From the NCBI GenBank assembly GCA_020628375.1, contig JAHDFD010000012.1, positions 30,352-94,351 on the forward strand: a stretch of DNA of 64,000 nucleotides, in the 5' to 3' direction. Below the pieces are notes generated by a model. That model searched no databases. It saw only the letters and a program-made list of their open reading frames with translations, and was not told the DNA's origin. Positions within the stretch are counted from its first letter, which is position 1. Every line of letters starts with the position of its first letter. The DNA comes from Chitinophagales bacterium (GTDB lineage Bacteria > Bacteroidota > Bacteroidia > Chitinophagales > UBA2359). A program made the translations under genes and the position numbers. Below, piece by piece: positions 56,601 to 64,000 of the stretch.

Positions 56601-56868
56601 TTCTGATCCGGGTACCACAATTAACTGGACAGTTACAAGTAATACAGGTGGTGTAACTGGTACTTCTGCAGGTAGTGCAACTATCGATGCTGCTGGTGAA
56701 GTTACGATTAACCAGACATTGGTAAATCCTACCGCCTCTGATCAAACAGTTACTTATACATTACAGGCAATCGGTCCGGCTCCCACAAATTGTGCAGGTC
56801 CTGTTTTTGATGTTGTTGTAACCATTGAATCCTGTTGTTCTGGACCAATTCAATTTATAACCGATTAA
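53662..56868 (+). CDS. Secreted protein with two proprotein-convertase P-domains
   Basis: 1068 residues (an alternative ATG three codons later). Signal peptide ending FGLAQ. The first P-domain-like beta sandwich covers about 45-205 (CVQIAHDWVGDLELILTSPG ... DGAWVLTINDNAGENSG). A second lies at about 770-900 (DISIELDINHNYAFDLTLEL ... GDWTITAIDGFATDEGTLNG). Cys-containing Ig-like domains lie between, and a PKD-like domain is near the end. No peptidase domain is present, so the P-domains probably serve as binding or stability modules. It ends ESCCSGPIQFITD with no standard T9SS domain, the tail shared with its two neighbours. Confidence 0.85.
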   Translation: MLTMNIRSLLKNKFLLFNLLLLSPTFGLAQCVCTNCPLDLPDEEGASYDAVLDISGAASNDLSAGGQCLQEVCVQIAHDWVGDLELILTSPGGQSIVLFADGNPNLGFPFGNQSDNMDVCFSDVATNVFGDSATTGPPCTNDQYEDPCNGGDPCYTGTWGTWDEGCLGGNGLSTFNTGPVDGAWVLTINDNAGENSGTLTDFSLDFCDDTDIDCQSTNPSCPAEAGTNTTTPDPQILCAGTDATVSATGYVPTDAGSDPCLGWGFWVADDPLGVFAGLTNIGDAPTGGYPGDDPNFVGVWSSVDYPLANGENATLPNEENGVTYYIAPITMSECATSTINTGCFDFGTFTTVYFNPVIDYTFAIDCDNVASSTTQVDITISGGLPSTDVLETFTIINNGDGTLSTTTAFDGDVVNVSNIPDGGSVSLTVTDGAGCPITIDIGPIDSADHCVDCGADAGTVIITQTGDGLTASNNGTDVTGPFILCYGDQLSLDGQEDGVPPTEVPCCFTGPPSCTHPTGWAFVTHVDFPVAGDPFDASTSTGWLETDAGIYNGNFTDVNDGSLMDFYNANSDLPLTDNTLIFLLSTMEAVIDPGDCGCPTDVGSCASYDLYSTDDPCFDIGIPIQVTYLNPIEVVSVLTCEGIELSITGGYPEFFGGGYTITNNGAGSVSNSFPVEGETFLIENLSAGDSWNLDIVDDNGCPVTVSGSYTYNAPTIDFATLPTELCADAADITLTGTPAPGTESGSTQTSSNTTSVTITDGNATGITSTINVSGFNDLSTLVNNTDISIELDINHNYAFDLTLELSSPCGQTVTLFSNIATDDNFTGGGYIFSMSGGAVIGPDGGSPSLNTGTFLPFDDFAAFLGCNLNGDWTITAIDGFATDEGTLNGWSITLTSQDITSTAIFSGPGITDNVNTDDQGVFSPATAGPGIHEIIYTYTIDGCELADTQTVEILSLPPVGASPLTICSEDQMNLIAQTTASDPGTTINWTVTSNTGGVTGTSAGSATIDAAGEVTINQTLVNPTASDQTVTYTLQAIGPAPTNCAGPVFDVVVTIESCCSGPIQFITD

Positions 56869-57228
56869 TTTAATAGTAAATAGGGCTTTTTTTAAATTAA
56901 ATTCAAAAGTGAATTATGAACTAAAACTTTGTTGAGTAGCGGTTTTATTAGATTTGTTAAGACGCTACAGATTTTTACAAGTAATTATTTGTACTTGTAA
57001 ATATTATGACATTTTAATATCGCAATCTACTTCATTCTGTGATATATAAGTGACTCCCTTTTGTAAAAGTATTGAAGTTGTCTTGGGTTTAAATACCAAC
57101 TAAAGACAGCTTTACTAAGATAATAATCTGTAGTTGTTGAAAATGCAATAATGCTATTTCTGACAAAATCAGTTGTTTTTATGTATATTTTTAATAGGGA
57201 AAATATAGTATTTCTTTTAGACAAGAAA
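56869..57228. other. 360-base intergenic region with a 10-bp inverted repeat
   Basis: No gene. A perfect inverted repeat TTTACAAGTA / TACTTGTAAA (56974-56983 and 56992-57001, 8-base loop) lies 228 bases before the next start. It is not followed by a T-run, so an operator or mRNA hairpin is as likely as a terminator. A T-run at 56887-56893 has no clear stem before it. Confidence 0.4.
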
Positions 57229-60200
57229 ATGTTGAGTTCACTAAGGTTATTAGTGTTTATGGCATTTGTTGTTTTATTTGAAACAGGATTGTATGGTCAA
57301 ACCATTACAGGCTGTTCAGGTACTTTTTTTGATACAGGTGGAGCTGGTGGAAATTATGCCGCTGACGAGAATTATAATGTAACTTATTGTCCTGATAATC
57401 CGGCAATAGAATCAATTGAAATTACTTTTACTTCTTTTGATGTTGAAGGATCCTCGATTTGTTGGGATGAATTAGAAGTATTTGATGGTAATTCCACGGC
57501 AGCCACTTCTATTGGTCAATATTGTAATGGAACAGGTTCGCCTGGAACAGTAAGCTCAACAGATGCATCAGGATGTTTAACATTTCAGTTTACTTCAGAT
57601 AGTTTTACTCATTTTGGTGGTTGGGAAGCAACCGTTACCTGTGTGCCTAATGGTGGAGGTGGCGGACCAACCTGCTTCGATAGTATTCAGAATGGTGATG
57701 AAACAGGTGTTGATTGTGGAGGTAGTACCTGCCCTCCTTGTGGTGGAGGCGGTGGAGGAATCTCTACTTGTGGTGATCCGCTTGAAGCTAATATTACAAC
57801 TGCTGGAAACTATGCCATCAATATGTGTGATGACACAGGGCCATGGTCGGGGTTTTACGATGTAGTTGTGGAAATAAATGTTACTACAGCCGATGCTTAT
57901 ACCTTTTGTTCTTGTAATGGTGCACCTGCCAATATGAACTTATATATGTTACTAACCACAGATTGTAATACTTTAACGGAATATGAATCAGACGGGTCAA
58001 ACTATTCTCCTGAAGTCATTGGCTTTGATGAGTGTGGTTGTGGAAATGGAACAGGTTCGGGATGTGGCGGTGGTGATGGCGCAGATGCTGTTATAACTCA
58101 ATTCCTTGAACCGGGTACGACTTATTATCTTGGTATTAGTGCTTGGGAAATGACTCCTGGAGATCCTTGTGAAAGCTTTACTTTAGAAGTAACAGGTTCC
58201 AACTTAGATACCTGTACCGATGCAGCTCCACTACCTGATACCGGTAATACCACTGGCTCTGATTGCTCAGATGCGGTAACAATTTGTGATAGTGGCGGAA
58301 TTAGTTATAATCCGGTTGGACCCGGAAACGATGATTTTGCTTCTGCTGCAAATGATGCAGGTTGTTTAGGAACAGGGGAAAACCTCTCAGCATGGTATTA
58401 TTTTGAATTCGATGCTTCGATGCCTGCCAATTCAACTATTTCTTTTACCATTGATCCTTCAGGTACAGACGATTATGATTTTGCAATCTGGGGACCTGAT
58501 GTTACTTGTGGAGCTTTAGGAAGCCCAATAGCTTGTTCTTTCGATGCCGGAGTTGCTGATACTGGATTAAGTACCTCGTCTTCTGATAACTCAGAAAGTG
58601 CTTCTACCGATAACCTTGGCGGTAGCTCTGATGGTTTTGTTACAAGTTTAACCGTAAATCCGGGAGAAGGTTATTACCTTTTAGTCGATAATTATAGTAC
58701 ATCTTATGCTGGTTTCGATTTGAATTGGAGCGGAAGTGCCATGACTTATTTAGATTGTACCGCTGAGCCGGAATGTAATGCTGAAGCAGGAACGTTAAGT
58801 ATCACTGGAAATGTAACAAATACGGGTAATGAATATACCGTTGCTTTAGGAGGAAGTGTAACGTTTAATAATGGAGGAGGCGAAGTATTACCGCCAAATG
58901 CATCAGGTTCATCAGCTACGGTTGGATATGCTATTTTTAATTGTGATCCAACAATTACAGCAGGTTGTAATATTAATGATCCAACAATGTACACAAGCCC
59001 AACTGCATCTGCTTCAAGTTGCCCTTGTTATTTGGGTGTTGACCCTTCATTTGGAGATACAGATACTAATACAGGAGGAAGCTCTGGTTTTCTTGGCACA
59101 ACTGAATATTGGGTAGTAAAAGTTACTTTAGATTATTTTACAGGTTGCCCAGCAGGAACTTGCGACGATCAGGTAGATGCCAATGGCGATGGATGTTTTG
59201 ATGCAAGTGAATTATACCATATCATTATGGATAACAGCACTGCTGCATGTAATGTAACACTACAAAGTCCTGCTGCACAATCTCCTTGTCAAAATGATGT
59301 GTTAACACTTAATGCAACAGATTTTTATACAGGAACACCTTCAGGAACACTAAGTTATTCATGGTCTTCTTCTCCAAATAATATAATTACAGGAAGCACT
59401 ACGGGTAGTAGCGTTTCTATCAATACTAGTGCACTCGGAACAAATACTGTAACCTTGCAATTAACAGAAGGTTCAGATGTTTGTGGTACTGGTCCGATTT
59501 CTATTACTGTTCAGAATTGTGGAGGACCTTGTACCGCTAATGCAGGAACATATACTGTTGAAATTGATGGAGTAGCGCAAGCCGCATGTGATGAGTATGA
59601 TTTACCGAATGGTAGTTATATCGAATTTATTAATAATGGAGATATTGTTCTGCCTCCGGCAGCTTCTGGAATTTATCCTCCGGGTATTGCATTTGCAATA
59701 TTCAGTTCAGATCCATCAGCTTTAGATTTAACAAATCCGGCTTCTTATTCAGGTGCAAATGGATATATAGATGCTGATACGGATAATACCGATGATGGAA
59801 TCAATGATAATGCAGATGATGGAAATTGTGGAGGCTTTTCTATTTCAGATAATTTAGGAACCTTCTCAACACTGTGGGTAGTGCCGGTAACTTACGACTA
59901 TAACGAATGTGTTACAGGAGGCATAGGGTGTACCTTTGATTTCGATAATAATGGTGATAATTGTATTGCTGCAGGTTGTGTAATGCAAATAAATTATTTA
60001 ACAACTCCTAATACAACCTTAGCGTGTGGTGGCGTATTTACCGATCCGGGAGGAGCTGCTAATGAATATTGTCCGGATTCTAATATTGAATATACTATTT
60101 GCCCAGATAATCCGGCAACAGAAGTAGTAGAAGTTACTTTTTCAAACTTTGAGTTAGAAACTATTGCTGCTTGTGCCGATGAAATGGAAATCTTTAACGG

Positions 60201-60759
60201 AAATTCTACCGGTGCTAGTTCTATGGGTGTTTTCTGTGGAACGAACTCACCCGGAGTTGTTACTTCTACTGATGCTTCTGGTTGTTTGACTTTTCTTTTC
60301 ACATCCGATGGTTCTGTTCAGGAAGCTGGGTGGGAAGCAACCATTGATTGTATAAGTCCACCGGCTGTTTGTGGTTCTACTTTTACTGATCCTGGAGGTG
60401 CAGGTGGAAATTATCCGGCTAATCAGAATATTACCTATAACTTTTGTCCCGATACACCAGGAGACATAGTTACAGTAACTTTTAGCTCTTTTGATATGAA
60501 TGAATCTTTCGATTCAGGATGCCCTAACGATAAAGATTATTTAGAGGTCTATGACGGAAACGGAACGACTACCCTTATCAGCAGACATTGTGGAGATAAT
60601 CCACTTAGTAATGGAGATTCCTTTACTTCTACTTCAGCCGATGGGTGTTTAACATTCGTTTTCTTTTCAAATAGTAATGGGCAGGTTTTTCCTGGCTGGG
60701 AAGCCATAATTTCCTGTGGAGATTCTTGTCCTACTACAATCGATTTTATTAATAATTAG
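57229..60759 (+). CDS. Secreted multi-CUB-domain protein
   Basis: 1176 residues from the ATG at 57229, which gives the signal peptide MLSSLRLLVFMAFVVLF ... LYGQ; the frame is open to 57151, but that adds 26 residues before it. Domain order: CUB (about 28-135, CSGTFFDTGGAGGNY ... GGWEATVTC); a Cys knot-like QNGDETGVDCGG motif; a PPC-like domain; a second beta sandwich (NLSAWYYFEFDA ... YYLLVDNYS); Ig/PKD-like regions; and two more CUB domains at the end (VFTDPGGAANEYC and TFTDPGGAGGNYP). It stops at SCPTTIDFINN. CUB domains usually bind proteins or glycans through Ca2+. The next gene starts 39 bases later, likely in the same operon. Confidence 0.85.
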   Translation: MLSSLRLLVFMAFVVLFETGLYGQTITGCSGTFFDTGGAGGNYAADENYNVTYCPDNPAIESIEITFTSFDVEGSSICWDELEVFDGNSTAATSIGQYCNGTGSPGTVSSTDASGCLTFQFTSDSFTHFGGWEATVTCVPNGGGGGPTCFDSIQNGDETGVDCGGSTCPPCGGGGGGISTCGDPLEANITTAGNYAINMCDDTGPWSGFYDVVVEINVTTADAYTFCSCNGAPANMNLYMLLTTDCNTLTEYESDGSNYSPEVIGFDECGCGNGTGSGCGGGDGADAVITQFLEPGTTYYLGISAWEMTPGDPCESFTLEVTGSNLDTCTDAAPLPDTGNTTGSDCSDAVTICDSGGISYNPVGPGNDDFASAANDAGCLGTGENLSAWYYFEFDASMPANSTISFTIDPSGTDDYDFAIWGPDVTCGALGSPIACSFDAGVADTGLSTSSSDNSESASTDNLGGSSDGFVTSLTVNPGEGYYLLVDNYSTSYAGFDLNWSGSAMTYLDCTAEPECNAEAGTLSITGNVTNTGNEYTVALGGSVTFNNGGGEVLPPNASGSSATVGYAIFNCDPTITAGCNINDPTMYTSPTASASSCPCYLGVDPSFGDTDTNTGGSSGFLGTTEYWVVKVTLDYFTGCPAGTCDDQVDANGDGCFDASELYHIIMDNSTAACNVTLQSPAAQSPCQNDVLTLNATDFYTGTPSGTLSYSWSSSPNNIITGSTTGSSVSINTSALGTNTVTLQLTEGSDVCGTGPISITVQNCGGPCTANAGTYTVEIDGVAQAACDEYDLPNGSYIEFINNGDIVLPPAASGIYPPGIAFAIFSSDPSALDLTNPASYSGANGYIDADTDNTDDGINDNADDGNCGGFSISDNLGTFSTLWVVPVTYDYNECVTGGIGCTFDFDNNGDNCIAAGCVMQINYLTTPNTTLACGGVFTDPGGAANEYCPDSNIEYTICPDNPATEVVEVTFSNFELETIAACADEMEIFNGNSTGASSMGVFCGTNSPGVVTSTDASGCLTFLFTSDGSVQEAGWEATIDCISPPAVCGSTFTDPGGAGGNYPANQNITYNFCPDTPGDIVTVTFSSFDMNESFDSGCPNDKDYLEVYDGNGTTTLISRHCGDNPLSNGDSFTSTSADGCLTFVFFSNSNGQVFPGWEAIISCGDSCPTTIDFINN

Positions 60760-60798
60760 AAGCAACTACCTTTTTTTGAATGAATTTTAAGTGAGAAT

Positions 60799-63700
60799 AT
60801 GAAATACAATTTACATAAAAAAATACTACAGAAAACACTTTTCAAGTCTGTTATAGCTTTGTTATTATTGTTTTCATCAAATAGCTTCGCCCAAAATGGT
60901 TCAGCACTCGAATTCGACTGTACCGAAGATGACTATGCAATTGCTCCTATTAATTTAACAGGTGATTACACCTTTGAATTTATGATGCAATTCCATAGCT
61001 TTGTCGATGGTTGGCAAACTATATTCAACTTAAGTGGTTCATCATGGGATCCTTGGTTTGGTACAACAAATGCCAATGGCAATAATGGATTGGATTTCTG
61101 GAGTAGTGGCTCACCCGTAACAAACATAGATAATGTATTAAGTTTAGATACTTGGCATCAGATTGCTCTAGTGCGATCTGGTACGAATTTATATTTTTAT
61201 GTAGATGGTGTACAGGTACATAGCTATTCAGGAGCAACGAGTAATCCTAATGGGAGTTTTTCTATAGGTGGTTATGGCTCTGCAGCTTTTAATGCTTGTA
61301 TAACCATAGATGAACTGAGAATCTCAACTACAGATTTATATACAGGACCTACTTATACATTACCAACATGTGAATTTACTGATGATGCTACTACCTATGC
61401 TTTATATCATTTCGATGAAGGAACTGGTCAAACAGCACAGGATAGTTCTGGCTCTAACGACCTTCAACTAGGTTCATCTGGATCTGCTGATGTGGATGAT
61501 CCTAACTGGGTAGCTGGATTTAGTTTTGTAGATGTATCAGGAGCTGCAAATCCCAATGAAAATGATACTGGAGTGGGATATTCCGCAAGTGATACAGGTG
61601 GTTCATCATATAATTGGACAGTACCTACTGGAGCAACTATTGCTTCTGGTCAAGGAACAGATGTGATCTCTGTAGATTGGGGTACAACAAGTGGCGATGT
61701 GTGTTTAGAATATACACCTGCTGGATGTGGCGCAACAACAACTGATTGCTTTCCGGTAAATTTATTACCTGGGTCAACAAACCCTGTTTCTCCTTGTGAT
61801 TGTGATTCAGATCCACTTACCGACTGTCCGGGTACAGAATTTCCGAATGAAACAGATGCAACCACTGCCTATAACGATCCTGCTTTAGCAGTTACAGACC
61901 CTCAATGTTTCGATCTGTCAAGTTATAACCTGACTGCTGAAGATAATTCAGCTTCTTATGAGTTTTGCTATGAATATACTGCTACTACTGATGGTGATTT
62001 TGGTGTAAATAGCCAAATTGGTTTGGTAAGTAGCGATGGATTGGGAACTTGTCAGAATGGAACAGACATGATCACCAATGTTTATAATACAGATTGTAGT
62101 ACTTCACCTCCAACAGGAAGCGCAACCGCTCCAACTGGTTGGGATGTATATACCTTAACTTCTGGTACAACGTACCAGATTTGTACGACAGTCGAAAATT
62201 TTGATGCTGATTGTTGTGGTATAGTAGAGGCTGTTTGTACTTACGTTTATCCTGCATGTACACCACCGGAAGTAAATAATGCAACAGCAAGTTTATGCAG
62301 CAACGCAAATACAGGAATAGATTTGGCGACATACAACACTAATATTTATAATTCTGGAACTGCAACTTATAGTTGGTATTCCGATGCTGGTCTTTCATCA
62401 CCTGTTTCTACACCTTCAAACCTAACAATTAATGATGCAGATGTGTATTATGTAGAAGTAAATGAAAATGGATGCACTGAAGTAGCGGAATTACACTTTA
62501 ATGTGTTCAACTGTTGTACTATAGAAAACTTTACAGTAACAGCAGTTTGTGCATCAGCAGCATGTTCAGGAACACCAACCGGCGATTATTTTCTGGAAGT
62601 ATCAGTAGATATAACCGGAACTACCTCGGTAAGTATAGACGTAAATGGCACTATAATCACACAGGCAGTAACCGATGGTACGAATAACTTTTGTTTGGAT
62701 AATGCGGCTTTTGTTGCAAATAATGAAACCAATGTACCTGTTATCATTTACGATGGAAGTACCGAGCCTTCAGCTCTTTTAGGTGCTCCTTATGATGCTG
62801 CTTGTACTGGATGTATGTTAGATGATTCTGGTTTGATAGTAAACGAAGCATCTAATGGTGATGCAGGGAATTCAGACTGGCACGAATTATTAGTAGTTGG
62901 AAATGAATTATTAGATGTAGATGGTTGGGGAGTTGATGATGGCAATTCAAATGGATATGTATTTTTCAATCTGGGAAATGATCCGTCATGTTCTATATTA
63001 AGTGCAATTGTACCTGGTTCACTCATCATTGTTTATAATGGTGAAAATGGTCAGCAAGACCCTAATATGCCAGCTTCTGACCCTTATGATGGAAATGGCG
63101 ATGGTGTATATGTGATTCCACATAATCACTTATGTATGAGTAGCTGTGGAAATAATTCAAACCCTTGTACCAATATTTCTGGGAATGCTTATGGTACTAT
63201 TATGGGATTTCCTGCCAGTGGAGCCGATGAAGCATATACTTATGCACCAGGGGGAGCAACTTTCGACGTTCTGGATTTAAATAGTGGACATACAGCCCAA
63301 TTTGCCTGTGGTGATTATGGTGATACAGCTAATGAATCATCAGGTGCAGCAGGCATCAGAACACCAGGTGCGTCAAATAACACTGGAAATGGAAATGTAA
63401 TTACTCAATTAAGTGCAGGTATTTGTTATGATTGTGAAATTACTTATGATGAGCCAATAATTCCAATTGCTAATCCTACAGAATTAACTGAATGTGAAGA
63501 TGCTGCTGGCTCAGGGCAGGGAGATTTTACGCTAACAGATGCTGAAGATGCTTCAGCAGCATCTAATACAGGTGGTGCAGATGTAGATAATGGAGTAACT
63601 TCTGGAGTAACGGTAACTTATCATCCATCTCAATCAGATGCGGAAGCTGGTACTAATGCTTTAGCAAATGGAAATGACCTAAACCCAACAAGTGATGAAG

Positions 63701-64000
63701 TATGGGTACGTGTTGAAGATGATATTACTGGTTGTTATGATGTGGAAGAAGTTAGTTTGGTGGTGATTACTATTGTAGATCCAGCGATAAGTGCAACCGA
63801 AAGTACCTGTGATGCAACTTGTACTTTAACAGGCGGAACATTTAATATAGATACAGATTGTGGCATCGGAACATTAACATACTACGATGATGCAGTAGGA
63901 ACGAATACGATCGCAGTACCGAGTTATGATCAGGCAAATGCAATAACAATTTATTATGCTTGTGAAGAAAGTGGTTGTCAGAGTGCGATCCAGTCATTGA
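60799..64000 (+). CDS. Large secreted LamG-like protein, 3' end outside the window
   Basis: The frame stays open from the ATG at 60799 to the window end (1067 codons seen). Signal peptide MKYNLHKKILQK ... SNSFAQ. An N-terminal concanavalin-like LamG jelly roll covers about 35-200 (YTFEFMMQFHSF ... WHQIALVRSGTNLYFYVDG, then ATTYALYHFDEGTG). Ig/PKD-like domains follow. A lamin-tail-like domain lies at about 680-870 (SGLIVNEASNGDAGNSDWHE ... VDGWGVDDGN). Further Cys-rich repeats run on at the cut. By position, at the end of a row of smaller secreted genes, it may be the second cluster's counterpart of the giant adhesin, but it does not start with an orphan half domain. Confidence 0.85.
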   Translation, partial: MKYNLHKKILQKTLFKSVIALLLLFSSNSFAQNGSALEFDCTEDDYAIAPINLTGDYTFEFMMQFHSFVDGWQTIFNLSGSSWDPWFGTTNANGNNGLDFWSSGSPVTNIDNVLSLDTWHQIALVRSGTNLYFYVDGVQVHSYSGATSNPNGSFSIGGYGSAAFNACITIDELRISTTDLYTGPTYTLPTCEFTDDATTYALYHFDEGTGQTAQDSSGSNDLQLGSSGSADVDDPNWVAGFSFVDVSGAANPNENDTGVGYSASDTGGSSYNWTVPTGATIASGQGTDVISVDWGTTSGDVCLEYTPAGCGATTTDCFPVNLLPGSTNPVSPCDCDSDPLTDCPGTEFPNETDATTAYNDPALAVTDPQCFDLSSYNLTAEDNSASYEFCYEYTATTDGDFGVNSQIGLVSSDGLGTCQNGTDMITNVYNTDCSTSPPTGSATAPTGWDVYTLTSGTTYQICTTVENFDADCCGIVEAVCTYVYPACTPPEVNNATASLCSNANTGIDLATYNTNIYNSGTATYSWYSDAGLSSPVSTPSNLTINDADVYYVEVNENGCTEVAELHFNVFNCCTIENFTVTAVCASAACSGTPTGDYFLEVSVDITGTTSVSIDVNGTIITQAVTDGTNNFCLDNAAFVANNETNVPVIIYDGSTEPSALLGAPYDAACTGCMLDDSGLIVNEASNGDAGNSDWHELLVVGNELLDVDGWGVDDGNSNGYVFFNLGNDPSCSILSAIVPGSLIIVYNGENGQQDPNMPASDPYDGNGDGVYVIPHNHLCMSSCGNNSNPCTNISGNAYGTIMGFPASGADEAYTYAPGGATFDVLDLNSGHTAQFACGDYGDTANESSGAAGIRTPGASNNTGNGNVITQLSAGICYDCEITYDEPIIPIANPTELTECEDAAGSGQGDFTLTDAEDASAASNTGGADVDNGVTSGVTVTYHPSQSDAEAGTNALANGNDLNPTSDEVWVRVEDDITGCYDVEEVSLVVITIVDPAISATESTCDATCTLTGGTFNIDTDCGIGTLTYYDDAVGTNTIAVPSYDQANAITIYYACEESGCQSAIQSL

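Overview
The window looks like a chromosomal piece of an AT-rich Bacteroidota bacterium. Evidence: type A type IX secretion (T9SS) C-terminal domains on several proteins, SprB-type adhesin repeats, a long-form IspG, several -7 boxes of the Bacteroidota form TAnnTTTG, and no Shine-Dalgarno-like leaders. The species cannot be fixed from the sequence. No tRNA, rRNA, CRISPR array or transposase gene was seen.

Layout. (1) 1-7966: end of a gingipain-like (C25) secreted protein that lacks the expected catalytic Cys, an SDR oxidoreductase and cytochrome P450 pair, an alpha/beta hydrolase lying between two inverted copies of a MITE-like element (one carrying a second small element), a polysaccharide flippase and UDP-glucose 6-dehydrogenase, then a clear terminator. 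(2) 8146-34597: a 26.5-kb run of five closely packed + strand genes for exported Cys-rich proteins, ending in a 7374-residue SprB-like giant adhesin. (3) 34771-36723: ispG on the - strand. (4) 36933-48205: a - strand operon of a secreted beta-helix protein followed by four nearly identical tandem copies (1533-bp period) of a secreted propeller-like protein. (5) 48438-49652: a TolC-family outer membrane protein. (6) 50104-64000: a second + strand cluster of multidomain secreted proteins (choice-of-anchor L, P-domain, CUB, LamG) running off the window end.

Most notable observation: each of the four genes before the giant adhesin ends in the first half of a HYR-like Ig domain. The last 47, 47, 49 and 47 residues start at a Cys-Pro and stop at the same point of the fold. 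The mature giant protein begins with the missing second half of that same domain, followed by complete copies. This suggests a split-domain assembly in which alternative tip or cap proteins complete their fold on one shared giant stalk, similar in logic to donor-strand complementation but built from a HYR fold. The three complete genes of the second cluster that precede the open-ended large gene also share a very short C-terminal tail (Cys-Pro/Ser-x, then x-F-I-x-Asp/Asn), possibly a variant of the same theme.
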